Shown here: positions 42,538 through 51,978 of the stretch, piece after piece
Layout of the letters: every line of letters begins with the position of its first letter
Numbering within the stretch: the stretch's first letter is position 1
DNA from: Marinimicrobium hydrolyticum
Lineage (GTDB): Bacteria > Pseudomonadota > Gammaproteobacteria > Pseudomonadales > Cellvibrionaceae
Direction: 5' to 3'
Assembly (NCBI RefSeq): GCF_030848505.1
Contig: NZ_JAVDDU010000004.1
Coordinates: forward strand, 186,001-250,000
Length of the DNA: 64,000 nt
Translations under genes and position numbers: made by a program
The notes under the pieces: model-generated
What the model was told of the DNA's origin: nothing
Seen by the model: only the letters and a program-made list of their open reading frames with translations
Database searches by the model: none

Positions 42538-43095
42538 ATGATCACAGACCACAAATCCGGCTTCGGCTTGGTCACTATTTTGCTGCACTGGGTGTCAGCG
42601 TTTTTGATCGTATTTTTGTTTGGCCTGGGTTTGTACATGGTGGGGCTCGGTTACTATGACCCCTGGTACAACCGGGCTCCCTCATTGCACATCAGCCTTG
42701 GGCTGGTGGTGTTGCTTCTGACTCTTATACGCATTGTATGGCGGCTGATTTTCTTTCGCCGGCCAGCGCCTTTACCAGAGCACAGCCGGTCGGTGCGGTT
42801 GCTGTCCGCCACGGTTCAATACAGCCTGTATGGTTTGATTCTGGTTGTTCTGGTCAGTGGTTATCTGATCACCACCGCTGACGGCCGCTCCGCCAGTTTG
42901 TTCGGCCTTATCGATTTTCCCTCTGTCATGCGTTTGGGTGTTACTGGCGTGGACCGGGCGGGCTTCCTTCATTACTGGATGGCCTGGGCCATTATAGTTC
43001 TGGCAGCTTTACATACGCTGGCGGCCTTGGCACACCACTTTGTACTTCGTGACCGCACTTTAGTGCGCATGTTGGATCCGCGCTCCAAGCGCTAA
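42538..43095 (+). CDS. Cytochrome b561 family protein
   Basis: A 185-aa inner-membrane b561 protein with four helices. Haem-ligand-type histidines are in ILLHWVSAFLIV, LHISLGLVVLL, GFLHYWMAWAIIVLAALHTLAALAHHF. It lies 43 bases upstream of a YceI gene; b561-YceI pairs are common and are thought to act together in periplasmic quinone or redox handling. A GAAAGGAAGC sequence precedes the ATG. Confidence 0.9.
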   Translation: MITDHKSGFGLVTILLHWVSAFLIVFLFGLGLYMVGLGYYDPWYNRAPSLHISLGLVVLLLTLIRIVWRLIFFRRPAPLPEHSRSVRLLSATVQYSLYGLILVVLVSGYLITTADGRSASLFGLIDFPSVMRLGVTGVDRAGFLHYWMAWAIIVLAALHTLAALAHHFVLRDRTLVRMLDPRSKR

Positions 43096-43138
43096 CTTTT
43101 CACCCTAGTTGTTTCATTTTTTTATCAGGAGATCATCC

Positions 43139-43714
43139 ATGAGAAAACTTATTGCTATTTTTGCTCTCAGCTCACTGGGTTTGGCCAGTGTTCCCGCCTT
43201 GGCCGACAATTACGTTATTGACACCCAAGGTGCGCACGCGTCCATCAACTTTAAGGTCAATCACTTGGGCTTTAGCTGGCTGGTGGGACGCTTCAACGAG
43301 TTCGGCGGCGACTTTACTTACGATTCCGAAAACTTAAGCGACAGCAACATCAACGTCACCATCAATACTCGCAGTGTGGACAGTAACCACTCCGAGCGTG
43401 ATCGGCACTTGCGCAACAGCGATTTCCTGGACGTTTCCAAATTTCCTGAAGCAACATTTGTCAGCACCGAGGTGATTCCCGGTGAGGGCGATAAGTTTCA
43501 GATCGTGGGTGATTTGACGCTGCACGGCGTGACAAACAGCATCACTATCGACGCGAAGAAAGTGGGCGAGGGTGAAGATCCTTGGGGCGGCCACCGAGTG
43601 GGTTTTGCCGGCAAGACCGAATTTAAAATGAAAGATTTCGGTATGGATTACAACTTGGGACCTGAGGCCGAAACCGTGTACATGGATCTGCACATTGAAG
43701 GTATTCGTCAGTAG
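43139..43714 (+). CDS. YceI-family periplasmic lipid-binding protein
   Basis: A 191-aa protein with a cleavable signal peptide (MRKLIAIFALSSLGLASVPALA). The mature lipocalin-like barrel shows the YceI pattern: YVIDTQGAHASINFKVNHLGFSWLVGRF, SDSNINVTINTRSVDSNH, RHLRNSDFLDVSKFPEATFVST and GDLTLHGVTNSITI. Family members bind polyprenyl chains or amphiphiles. The ATG at 43139 follows AGGAGATC by about 6 bases. Confidence 0.93.
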   Translation: MRKLIAIFALSSLGLASVPALADNYVIDTQGAHASINFKVNHLGFSWLVGRFNEFGGDFTYDSENLSDSNINVTINTRSVDSNHSERDRHLRNSDFLDVSKFPEATFVSTEVIPGEGDKFQIVGDLTLHGVTNSITIDAKKVGEGEDPWGGHRVGFAGKTEFKMKDFGMDYNLGPEAETVYMDLHIEGIRQ

Positions 43715-43745
43715 TTATTTGGTTCGTTTCGTTACCGCCCGTCAT

Positions 43746-44174
43746 CCCCGCGAAAGCGCATCGCTCACCGGAATAATTTTGGGTAGGTAGTTGAGGTCCA
43801 TGATGCTAGCGCGTACTTCGTAAGCGGAATCCCAGGCGCTTCCCTGGAGGCTTTTCGAAAACGCCGTAGACCCATCCCTGGGGGCTCTCCCACAAGATCC
43901 CTCTTGTGAGAGTTTCGAAAAGCCTCCAGGGAATCACCTCCGTAGCCGAAACTAAGGCATTCTTATCTTTGGGTTTGAGTAAAGAATGCCAGAGCTTGAG
44001 GCTACTCGGGCGCGCAGGGTGAGTGTTCAGCAAGCCTCAAAAGAGGGACCTTTTGAGGCAGTCCCCAGGGAGGGGTTTACGACGTTTGCTGAACACTCAC
44101 CCTGCGCGGCCTGTGGGCTTGCTTACGAAGCTCTTCCGGCTATTTATTCCGGACAGCGATGCGCTTTCGCGGGG
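43746..44174. mobile_element. MITE-like structured element with terminal inverted repeats
   Basis: A 429-base element with no gene. The ends are 31-base inverted repeats (43746-43776 and 44144-44174) that match at 29 positions. Inside are a perfect 21-bp inverted repeat (43840-43860 / 43913-43933), itself enclosing a CTCTCC..CTTGTGAGAG hairpin, and a perfect 23-bp inverted repeat (44011-44033 / 44086-44108) enclosing GCCTCAAAAG/CTTTTGAGGC. A related copy, in the same orientation but without the left end, lies at 51509-51905. The whole could be a non-autonomous mobile element or encode a highly structured RNA. Confidence 0.78.
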
Positions 44175-44204
44175 TGAAGGGAAACCGGGACGTACTAGCC
44201 TTCC

Positions 44205-44840
44205 TTAACCCCGGCTCCCAGCTTTCAGTTGATCCGCAAAATCGTGGTTTACGTCCCTGTGTTTGGCCTCGTCCGCCCTTACGGCGATAATCACTTCTCT
44301 TAATCTAGCTTCTTGAGGCAACTGCCAATAATCAATGGCAATCTGTGGAGCGGCAATATTTTCATACTTTCCGCTATCTACGCCAGCCAGGTATTCAGTG
44401 TAGCTATAAACGGCTTCTTCTTCCAAATAGCCGACAATACGGTGCGCTGTTTTACTGGAGATTAGATAAAGCAGGAAGAAGGCGTTGTAAAAAACACCCT
44501 GAGCAATCATGATAATGATTCGCTCGAACAGATTTGGCCGGGCGATATGAACAAATGTCATCAGGTGCATACGTTCATTTTCCGCTTCATCCAGCAGTGT
44601 ACGTATCCAGCCATCATCGTCTTTCATCCGGCGCAGTGAGTGTAAGTGCTGAAGGCTGCCGGCAACCATGCCTGGAACTGCAGCTACGGTTTCCAAAACC
44701 ACAGCGCGGTGGCCATAGCGCCCGGCAAAAAACAGATCCGCAAAAAAACGCATAAAACGCACAGTGCGCAGGGCGATGCGGTCGGAAATACCCTGTGGAG
44801 TGTGATGAACCGCCTGTGTATCGGCTGCTGGTTCTTTCAT
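44205..44840 (-). CDS. aox: Alternative oxidase (AOX)
   Basis: A 211-aa membrane-associated quinol oxidase of the diiron alternative oxidase family, which reduces oxygen without pumping protons and resists cyanide. All iron-ligand motifs are visible: [34 protein letters not shown] and [19 protein letters not shown] is best known in mitochondria and occurs in a scattered set of proteobacteria. No nitric-oxide regulator is next to it. It ends beside the MITE-like element. Confidence 0.94.
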   Translation of the reverse strand: MKEPAADTQAVHHTPQGISDRIALRTVRFMRFFADLFFAGRYGHRAVVLETVAAVPGMVAGSLQHLHSLRRMKDDDGWIRTLLDEAENERMHLMTFVHIARPNLFERIIIMIAQGVFYNAFFLLYLISSKTAHRIVGYLEEEAVYSYTEYLAGVDSGKYENIAAPQIAIDYWQLPQEARLREVIIAVRADEAKHRDVNHDFADQLKAGSRG

Positions 44841-44955
44841 AGTCAGTAACTCCCGAGATCAAGGTTTCTCAAATGGCTTTTCAGTACTTTAACAGGTACC
44901 GAAGGCTGACGCCGCCCTTTGCTTGGACAGTGGTCGTGCAAGACGGACTAGCTGG

Positions 44956-47145
44956 TTACATAGGCTCCAGTTTCGCGTACTGCATCACCAACCATTTGCT
45001 TCCCTGACCATCGAAGTTGACCTGCACCCGAGCGTTTGGGCCCTGGCCTTCAAAATGCAGTATGACGCCCTCCCCAAAAATTGAGTGCTGTACCCGCTGC
45101 CCCAGGTGAAAACCGGAGTCCTCGCCCGAGTCGCTGTAGTCGGACCGGGCCGACTTGCGTTGGTAGCTGAGCGGACGGGATACGGCGGTTTTCAGGCGCA
45201 CTTCCTGAATCAAATCTTCTGGTATTTCTTTTACAAAGCGGGATACAGCATTGAACGTTTCGTTGCCGTACAGCCGGCGCGTTTCCGCGTAGCTGATGTA
45301 CAGTTTTTGCATGGCGCGGGTAATGCCCACATAACACAACCGCCGCTCTTCTTCGAGGCGATCCGGGTCTTCCACAGACATGCGGTGTGGAAACAGGTTT
45401 TCTTCCACCCCGGCCAGGAATACCAACGGAAACTCCAACCCTTTGGCAGAGTGTAGGGTCATCAATTGCACTGCATCTTCAAACTCGTCCGCTTGCGCGT
45501 CACCCGCATCCAGTGCGGCGGTGTCGAGAAATTGTTGCAGTACACTCAGGTCTTCATCGGCGTCGTCACCTTCAAAAGCACCGCAGGCGGAGATGAGTTC
45601 CTGCAGGTTTTCCTTCCGCGCCTGACCTTTTTCGCCTTTCTCGCTGCCATGGAATTCCAGTAACCCGGTATCGTCCAGCATTGTCTCGGCGATTTGATCT
45701 AAAGGCAGTTCAGCGCAGTTGGTTGTCAGTGTTTCCACGAGATCAATAAAACCACGTACGGCATTTCCGGCACGCGCACTGAACACCCGATTGAGCAACA
45801 TGTCATTAGCGGCTTGCCAGAGAGAGCAGGATTGCTCGCGCGCGAGTGTCCGTACACTCTCCAGAGTCTTCCCGCCAATACCCCGAGTCGGAGTGTTGAT
45901 TACCCGTTCAAAGGCAGCGTCATCGTGAGGGTTGGCGATCAGACGCATATAGGCCAACGCATTTCGAATTTCCAAACGCTCGTAGAAGCGCTGGCCACCA
46001 TAAATGCGGTAGGCCATGCCGTCACGAAGCAGCGCTTCTTCCAGCACCCGAGACTGGGCGTTGGAGCGGTAGAGGATCGCGCAACTGTTGTGACTGTTAC
46101 CGGCCTTTACCCACTCCTGTATGCGCTCGACAATAAAGCGGGCTTCGTCCTGTTCATTAAAAGCGGCGTATAGGGAGATGGGTTCGCCTTCCTCGCCGTC
46201 GGTCCAGAGTTCTTTGCCCAGCCGGCCAAAGTTGTTGGCGATCACGCCGTTCGCTGCGCGCAGGATGGTGCTGGTGGAGCGGTAATTCTGCTCCAGGCGA
46301 ATTACGCGCGCGCCGGGAAAATCATCGGTAAAGCGCTGAATGTTTTCAATACGCGCGCCGCGCCAGCCGTAAATGGACTGATCGTCATCCCCCACGGCGG
46401 TGACATAGGCGCTCTTGCCGGCCAACACTCGCAGCCAGGCATACTGAATACTGTTGGTATCCTGAAACTCGTCTACCAGAATAAACGGAAAACGCTGTTG
46501 GTAGTGTGCCAACAAGTGGGGTTTGTTGAGCCACAGTTCATGAGCGCGCAGGAGCAACTCGGCGAAATCGACCAAGCCGCCGCGCTGGCAGTCTTCCTCA
46601 TAGGCTTGGTAAATGGCGATCATCGTGCGCTGAAAGGGGTCACCATTTTCGGGGATGTGGTGGGGCCGCAGGCCTTCGTCCTTCTGGCCATTGATAAACC
46701 ACTGAGCTTGCTTATAGGGGTAGCGGCTGTCATCCAGCTGCAGGCGCTCGTACACCCGCTTGACCAAGCGGAGTTGGTCGTCGCTGTCCAAAATTTGGAA
46801 ATTCTGCGGTAGGCCCGCCTCCTGCCAGTGGGCCTTGAGCAACCGATGCGCCAGGCCGTGAAAGGTGCCCACCCAAAGGCTGCGCACATTGATCGACTGG
46901 CCGCCAGAGGACAACAGCTGCTCCAGGCGGCTGCGCATTTCGCGTGCGGCTTTATTGGTAAAGGTCACCGCCATAATGGAGTAGGGCGATTGTCGCTCCA
47001 CCTGGATCAACCAGGCGATCCGATGCACCAGCACCCGGGTCTTACCACTGCCGGCCCCAGCCAGGATCAGCTGGTTGGCGGGAGCCGAGGAGACGGCTTC
47101 ACGCTGGGCGTCGTTTAAATCGTTGAGCAGCGGTGATACATCCAT
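44956..47145 (-). CDS. uvrD: DNA helicase II
   Basis: A 729-aa superfamily 1A 3'-5' helicase of nucleotide excision and mismatch repair. Motifs: I ILAGAGSGKTRVL, Ia AVTFTNKAAREMR, II LVDEFQDTN, III AVGDDDQSIYGWRGA, IV VIRLEQNYRST, V VQLMTLHSAKGLEFP, VI EEERRLCYVGITRA. The C-terminal tail (FHLGQRVQHSIFGEGVILHFEGQG) is the UvrD RNA-polymerase-interacting region. I place the start at 47145 (MDVSPLLNDLNDAQREAV), since the 34 upstream residues in the longer frame are not UvrD-like. Confidence 0.97.
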   Translation of the reverse strand: MDVSPLLNDLNDAQREAVSSAPANQLILAGAGSGKTRVLVHRIAWLIQVERQSPYSIMAVTFTNKAAREMRSRLEQLLSSGGQSINVRSLWVGTFHGLAHRLLKAHWQEAGLPQNFQILDSDDQLRLVKRVYERLQLDDSRYPYKQAQWFINGQKDEGLRPHHIPENGDPFQRTMIAIYQAYEEDCQRGGLVDFAELLLRAHELWLNKPHLLAHYQQRFPFILVDEFQDTNSIQYAWLRVLAGKSAYVTAVGDDDQSIYGWRGARIENIQRFTDDFPGARVIRLEQNYRSTSTILRAANGVIANNFGRLGKELWTDGEEGEPISLYAAFNEQDEARFIVERIQEWVKAGNSHNSCAILYRSNAQSRVLEEALLRDGMAYRIYGGQRFYERLEIRNALAYMRLIANPHDDAAFERVINTPTRGIGGKTLESVRTLAREQSCSLWQAANDMLLNRVFSARAGNAVRGFIDLVETLTTNCAELPLDQIAETMLDDTGLLEFHGSEKGEKGQARKENLQELISACGAFEGDDADEDLSVLQQFLDTAALDAGDAQADEFEDAVQLMTLHSAKGLEFPLVFLAGVEENLFPHRMSVEDPDRLEEERRLCYVGITRAMQKLYISYAETRRLYGNETFNAVSRFVKEIPEDLIQEVRLKTAVSRPLSYQRKSARSDYSDSGEDSGFHLGQRVQHSIFGEGVILHFEGQGPNARVQVNFDGQGSKWLVMQYAKLEPM

Positions 47146-47401
47146 AGCGTTGGGGTCGCGTCGGTTGAAATGGGCGGCCAGTGTACCCCTTTTGAAGGCG
47201 AATTTCAGGCATTCCCGGGGCCCAAAGCTGTTTAAACGTACAGTCAACGCTCACTACTGTCAAGGCTTGAGGCCTTGAGCTGGCGCGGGTAAACTTCCCA
47301 CATCGGAGTGGGAGCGCGGCAGGGACTCGCTTGCAGTAAGCCTCGTTTTCTTCCTTCAAGGCATCGTTGCCACAGGCTTACAATAAAAACCAGGACTTCC
47401 C

Positions 47402-48880
47402 ATGTTACGGATATTCACCCTTCTTTTGACTCTGTTTTGGGTCACACCCGCACTCGCCACCTGGTCTGAATACCGCTCCACCAACTTCACCATCTATACG
47501 GACGAGTCGCCCGATAAGGCGGAAAAACTGCTGCGCCAGTTTGAACAGTTCCGTGCGGTGGTGTTGCAGTATATGAACCTGCCCGACACGCAGGAGAATC
47601 AGCGCATGATGATTCTCATGTACGCGGATAGAGACCACTTTTTCCGGTTAGTGGGCGAGCACGTGGGCGGTTTTTATGTGCGTACACCAGCAGGGCCGCG
47701 CATGGTGGTCGGACCGCAAGAGACCTTCGCGGACAGCTCCGTCGTTCTTTTTCATGAGTACGTTCATTATTTGGTGCGCGAGAACAGCCAAGTTCATTAC
47801 CCCATGTGGTACGACGAAGGGCTGGCGGAGTTTCTGGCTTCGGCGGTCATCGAGGAGGACCGGGTGTTACTGGGGCCCTTGCACCCATGGCGGAAGGGCT
47901 GGATGACGCTACCCCGCTGGCCGCACTTGCGGGATTTGTTCAACCCGCCCCTTATGGATGAGAAACCGCTCTACTACTGGGCTCGATTTTACGCGGCTTC
48001 CTGGCTTACGGTGCACTACCTGGAGCTGGGAACGATCTACGACTTTCCCGATTACAGCGCTCAAACCCGACAATTTCTTGTCCTGTACAACCAGGGTGTA
48101 GAGCCTGAAGAGGCGTTTGTTCAAGCCTTCGACAAGAGCGTGAACGAAATGCATCGGGAGCTGCGACGCTACCGCCGACAGCGTTTCAATCAAGTGATCA
48201 GCTTCCCCACCACTCCCTATGAAGGAGAGTTGAACGTTCGCGCACTCAGCCATAACGAGCAACAGTTTGTTCTAGCCGACCTTGCCTGGCGCATGGATAA
48301 GGAGAAAGAAGCGCTGGAGTACCTAACTGACCTCAAGACGGACGAAAAAGATGCCGCGCGCGGTCTGTCCTTGCGCGCCGTGTTAAAGAATCACAACAAA
48401 GAGCACGACGAGGCGTACAAAGACTTGGTACAGGCGCTGCGGCACGACAAATCTGATACCCAAGTGTTAATGAATGCTGGACACTTTTATTTGGATACCG
48501 CCAACCCCGAGTACAGCGATGATGAGGACGTGCAAAGCGTCGTCAACTTGGATTACGTACGCCGGGCGCAGGAGTATGTTCAAGCGGCCCTGAAGCAGGA
48601 GCCGGACTTTCAGGAAGCTCACCATTACCACATTCAAGTACAGAGGCACTTGGGCACTCAACGGGATGTGCTCCAAGCCATGATGACGCTCTATCAGATG
48701 GCGCCCTCTGATATCGCCATTAACATCGCCATTGGCGAACTGTTAGCCGAGGCCGACCGCCCCGATCTCGCCCGGCAGTTTATTGAGCGGGCACTTGGGT
48801 GGACGCACGATGATGAACTGCGGGAAAAGCTCAGCGAGAAGTTGGAAGAGATTATTAAGCTGGAAGCGGAGATGGGGTAG
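47402..48880 (+). CDS. Exported zinc-metallopeptidase-like protein with TPRs (DUF1570-like)
   Basis: A 492-aa protein with a signal peptide (MLRIFTLLLTLFWVTPALA). The gluzincin signature HEYVH is at 118-122, followed by WYDEGLAEFLAS at 136-147, giving the second glutamate. The C-terminal 250 residues form tetratricopeptide-like repeats (DKEKEALEYLTDL, KEHDEAYKDLVQAL, RRAQEYVQAALKQEPDFQEAHHY). The combination is like DUF1570/peptidase MA-like proteins. Location is periplasmic or outer-membrane side; the substrate is unknown. It is divergent from uvrD. Confidence 0.84.
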   Translation: MLRIFTLLLTLFWVTPALATWSEYRSTNFTIYTDESPDKAEKLLRQFEQFRAVVLQYMNLPDTQENQRMMILMYADRDHFFRLVGEHVGGFYVRTPAGPRMVVGPQETFADSSVVLFHEYVHYLVRENSQVHYPMWYDEGLAEFLASAVIEEDRVLLGPLHPWRKGWMTLPRWPHLRDLFNPPLMDEKPLYYWARFYAASWLTVHYLELGTIYDFPDYSAQTRQFLVLYNQGVEPEEAFVQAFDKSVNEMHRELRRYRRQRFNQVISFPTTPYEGELNVRALSHNEQQFVLADLAWRMDKEKEALEYLTDLKTDEKDAARGLSLRAVLKNHNKEHDEAYKDLVQALRHDKSDTQVLMNAGHFYLDTANPEYSDDEDVQSVVNLDYVRRAQEYVQAALKQEPDFQEAHHYHIQVQRHLGTQRDVLQAMMTLYQMAPSDIAINIAIGELLAEADRPDLARQFIERALGWTHDDELREKLSEKLEEIIKLEAEMG

Positions 48881-48906
48881 GAGTGTGCCAGTAGTTCGCC
48901 AGTAAA

Positions 48907-49025
48907 TGGATTCCCGCCTACGCGGGAATGACGAGCGAGAAGCGGGTTGGCGAAGGGAAAAGAGCTGATCAGCAAGTGCAAAGTTCGAAGCTCGAGTTTG
49001 TCATCCCCGCGCACGCGGGGATCCA
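48907..49025. repeat. Inverted pair of REP-like palindromes
   Basis: TGGATTCCCGCCTACGCGGG (48907-48926, continuing AATGACG) and, about 70 bases on, the opposite copy with core CATCCCCGCGCACGCGGGGA (about 48999-49025). The arrangement and sequence repeat those of the pair at 3487-3590. It lies between convergent gene ends and may serve as a transcription barrier. Confidence 0.85.
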
Positions 49026-49054
49026 GTTTCTCCACGGTGCGACATCACGCTGAG

Positions 49055-50866
49055 TTAGTTCTTAGCTTCCCCCGCCGAATCTTGCTGCAAACGCCATAAC
49101 TGCGCGTAACGGCCGCCTTGCTGCAACAGATCATTGTGACTGCCCTGTTCCACTAGATGTCCCTCGTCCAGCACCAGGATTCGGTCCGCATCCACAACGG
49201 TGGAAAGGCGGTGCGCAATGACTAAGCTGGTGTGCCCCGCAGACACTGTACGCATAGCACTCAGGATTGCCGCTTCGGCGTTGGAGTCCAAAGCTGAGGT
49301 GGCCTCATCGAACACCAAAATAGGTGCGTCTTTAAGTAGTACTCGAGCGATGGCGATGCGCTGCTTTTCACCGCCGGAAACTTTCAGCCCTCGCTCGCCC
49401 ACCACCGTCTTGTCTCCCTGCGGTAGGCTGTCGATAAATTCCTTTAGATGTGCCATGCGAATGGCGCGCTCTATGTCCGCTTCCGACGCCGAAGGCCGGC
49501 CGTAAGCAATATTCTCGCGGATGCTGGTGTTGAATAACACTGTGTCTTGCGGCACCACCGCGATGGCGCGGCGCAAACTATCCAGAGTTACCTGGCTGAT
49601 GCTCTGCCCATCGATACGGATGTCCCCGCCGTCCAGATCGTAGAAGCGGTACAGTAGCCGGGCAATCGTGCTTTTGCCCCCACCGGACGCACCGACAATA
49701 GCCACGCGCTGACCCGGCTCAACACTAAACGACAAATTTTTCAAAATCGGCCGTTCAGTATGATAGCCAAAACTGACTTGATCAAAATCGATCCGGCCCT
49801 CTCGAACATTTAGCGGCTTAGCATCGGCTGCGTTTTTAATCTTGGGCTCTCGACTAAGCAGCCCCAACATGTTTTCCAGATCGGTTAATGCTCGCCGAAT
49901 CTCCCTGTAAACAAACCCGAGAAAATTCAAAGGAATAAAGAGCTGAATGAGGTAGGCGTTGATCATTGCCAAATCACCCAGCGTCATTTCGCGATCGATG
50001 ACCGCCTGGGCGGCCATAAACATCATGGCGGTCATGGCCAGCGCAATGATCAGCGCCTGACCGGAATTGAGCGCTAGCAGGGTCATGCGATTTTTCAGCT
50101 TGGCGGTTTCCCAATTCGCCAAAAAATCGTCGTAAGTGCGAGCTTCGTAGGTTTCGTTATTAAAGTATTTTACAGTTTCGTAGTTCAGCAAGCTGTCGAC
50201 GGCGCGTGTATTAGTGGATGAGTCAGCTTGGTTGGCTGCGCGCACAAAACGGGTTCGCCACTCAGTGACCGCGACGGTAAAACCGATGTAAAACAACACA
50301 GCGATTAGAATTATTAGTGCGTACCAGGCCGAGAATGCGACGGTAAAAATAATCGCGACCATGAGAATTTCAAACAGGGTCGGGACTATGTTGAACATCA
50401 TAAAGCGCATCAAAAAACTGATGCCGTTGGTGCCCCGTTCTATGTCTCTGCTGATGCCGCCGGTCTGTCGGCTAAGGTGGAAATTCAGTTCCAGTTGGTG
50501 GAGGTGTTCAAAAACCCGCAAACCAATTCGGCGCATGGCGCGCTCAGTAACGCGGCTGAAAATCGCATCGCGTAGTTCACCGAAAAACACACCGCCAAAG
50601 CGCAAGAACCCGTAAAACAACAAGAACGCCACTGGCAAAACCAGCTCGGGTTGCAGGTTGCGGTCCACTCCATCAATGATGTGTTTCAAGGCCCAAGGCA
50701 TGGCCAGGGTCGCGCCCTTGGCAGCGAGCAAAGCCAAGATGGCAAGAAACACTCGGCCGCGGTATTCCCACAGATAGGGCCATAGGTAGCCCCATACCTG
50801 GGACAAATTCAGCTTGGGTACTGAAGGGTCTCGGGGAGGTGCGGGCTCCTTGGACATTCCGCGCAT
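49055..50866 (-). CDS. Atm1/ABCB7-type ABC exporter
   Basis: A 603-aa half-transporter with an N-terminal six-helix permease domain (residues about 30-330) and a C-terminal ATPase. It has Walker A GASGGGKSTIARLL, Q-loop VVPQDTVLF, signature LKVSGGEKQRIAIARVLLKD, Walker B ILVFDEATSALD and H-loop VIAHRLST. Permease segments DIERGTNGISFLMRF, SLLNYETVKYFNNE and FLGFVYREIRRALTDLENM are those of Atm1/HMT1 proteins, which export glutathione-linked sulphur, persulphide or metal species. The start may be 50866 or the ATG at 50857. It lies 13 bases after yaeQ. Confidence 0.92.
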   Translation of the reverse strand: MRGMSKEPAPPRDPSVPKLNLSQVWGYLWPYLWEYRGRVFLAILALLAAKGATLAMPWALKHIIDGVDRNLQPELVLPVAFLLFYGFLRFGGVFFGELRDAIFSRVTERAMRRIGLRVFEHLHQLELNFHLSRQTGGISRDIERGTNGISFLMRFMMFNIVPTLFEILMVAIIFTVAFSAWYALIILIAVLFYIGFTVAVTEWRTRFVRAANQADSSTNTRAVDSLLNYETVKYFNNETYEARTYDDFLANWETAKLKNRMTLLALNSGQALIIALAMTAMMFMAAQAVIDREMTLGDLAMINAYLIQLFIPLNFLGFVYREIRRALTDLENMLGLLSREPKIKNAADAKPLNVREGRIDFDQVSFGYHTERPILKNLSFSVEPGQRVAIVGASGGGKSTIARLLYRFYDLDGGDIRIDGQSISQVTLDSLRRAIAVVPQDTVLFNTSIRENIAYGRPSASEADIERAIRMAHLKEFIDSLPQGDKTVVGERGLKVSGGEKQRIAIARVLLKDAPILVFDEATSALDSNAEAAILSAMRTVSAGHTSLVIAHRLSTVVDADRILVLDEGHLVEQGSHNDLLQQGGRYAQLWRLQQDSAGEAKN

Positions 50867-50879
50867 GCGCTATGGGCTC

Positions 50880-51434
50880 TTAGTTCGTTGAGTAGTTTTT
50901 CAGTAATACTGGTTCAATGGTGACATTGTCTGTGCCATTGGATAACCACACCTGGCCCTCACTGATATTGCATTGCAGGGTCATGGTTCGCGACACTAAG
51001 CCCGCCATGGCTTGCACGCTGGCTTCGGGAATTTCCCACACCTGGAGGTTGTTGTAGCGTTGCAGGGCGCGCTCATTTTGTTGCCACCAAATGGGGACGC
51101 TCCGGCCACCGTAGGTAAACAGCTGAACCTTCTTCGATCGGCCGCAAGCTTTACGCAGCCACTTTTCATCGCTTTGACCAAACTCCACCCAGAGCTCCGT
51201 TTCGCCGCTCAAGGTGCGATCACACAGTTCGGGCTCGTCGGATTCGGTGCTAAGACCACGCACGAACGTCAGTGAATCGCTGGCGTTCAGCGCGAAGGCG
51301 AGCAATCGCACCATGAGGCGCGCCTCGTTCTCAGACGGATGTTGCGCCAATGTCAGGCTGTGATCCTGATAGTAGTGCCGATCCATATCGGCGATCTGCA
51401 GTTGGGCTTTGATAACGGTGGCTTTGGTGGCCAT
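50880..51434 (-). CDS. yaeQ: YaeQ-family protein
   Basis: A 184-aa protein closely resembling E. coli YaeQ over its full length: MATKATVIKAQLQIADMDR, LTLAQHPSENEARLMVRLLAFAL, ELWVEFGQSDEKWLRKAC, QLFTYGGRSVPIWWQQN and SRTMTLQCNISEGQVWLS. YaeQ adopts a PD-(D/E)XK nuclease-like fold (E in SENEARLM, E in WVEFG) but has no proven activity. It was once proposed as a haemolysin or RfaH substitute, without firm support. It is co-directional with the ABC exporter. Confidence 0.95.
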   Translation of the reverse strand: MATKATVIKAQLQIADMDRHYYQDHSLTLAQHPSENEARLMVRLLAFALNASDSLTFVRGLSTESDEPELCDRTLSGETELWVEFGQSDEKWLRKACGRSKKVQLFTYGGRSVPIWWQQNERALQRYNNLQVWEIPEASVQAMAGLVSRTMTLQCNISEGQVWLSNGTDNVTIEPVLLKNYSTN

Positions 51435-51508
51435 AACCGGATTCCCTGAGAAGTAAGCGATGAGGTGGGGCGGCAGTCTAACTCAGGCCTGTCAGTACTG
51501 AACAGCCT

Positions 51509-51905
51509 GGAAAGGATGCCTGGGGGTCCGAGACACGCTGTAAATACATCCCTGTACGCTCCGCGTCGGCTTCCTGCCTCCGAGGGTCTCAAACCCCCAG
51601 GCATCCTTTCCTTCCACGTTCTCAGCGTGTCGATGCATTGTGAATGCACTAAGTATGCGTCTTTTTTTGAGTTCCCCGCATGCTCCAAGCCTTGGATTTC
51701 TTTTTTAGAGCGCCATAAGCTTAAGGTTACTGGGGCAGTGCAGGGTGAGTGTTCAGCAAGCCTCGAAAGAGGGACCTTTCGAGGCAGTCCCCAGGGAGGG
51801 GTTTACGACGTTTGCTGAATACTCACCCTGTGCGGCCCGGGGGCTCGCTTACGAAGTCGGTAACTGATGATTTATTCCGGACAGCAGTGCGCATTCGCGG
51901 GAATG
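51509..51905. repeat. Second copy of the MITE-like structured element (left end missing)
   Basis: It contains a perfect 19-bp inverted repeat (51509-51527 / 51593-51611), then a near-perfect 20-bp inverted repeat (51740-51759 / about 51812-51832, one mismatch) enclosing GCCTCGAAAG/CTTTCGAGGC. The right end (TTATTCCGGACAGC..TTCGCGGG) matches the right terminal repeat of the copy at 43746-44174. Shared linkers include GCTTACGAAG and AGGGACC. No left terminal repeat is seen beside yaeQ. There is no gene in 51435-51978. Confidence 0.75.
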
Positions 51906-51978
51906 ACGAATAGAGGCCCGGTCAATGCCTCGGAATGCGTATTCTTTTCCTTTCCTTGCTCTAACAACAGAAAAAGAG

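Noticed and set aside
51435-51508. Left terminal inverted repeat for the second MITE-like copy
   Set aside because: The sequence between the yaeQ start and the first hairpin shows no match to the 31-base end seen in the first copy.
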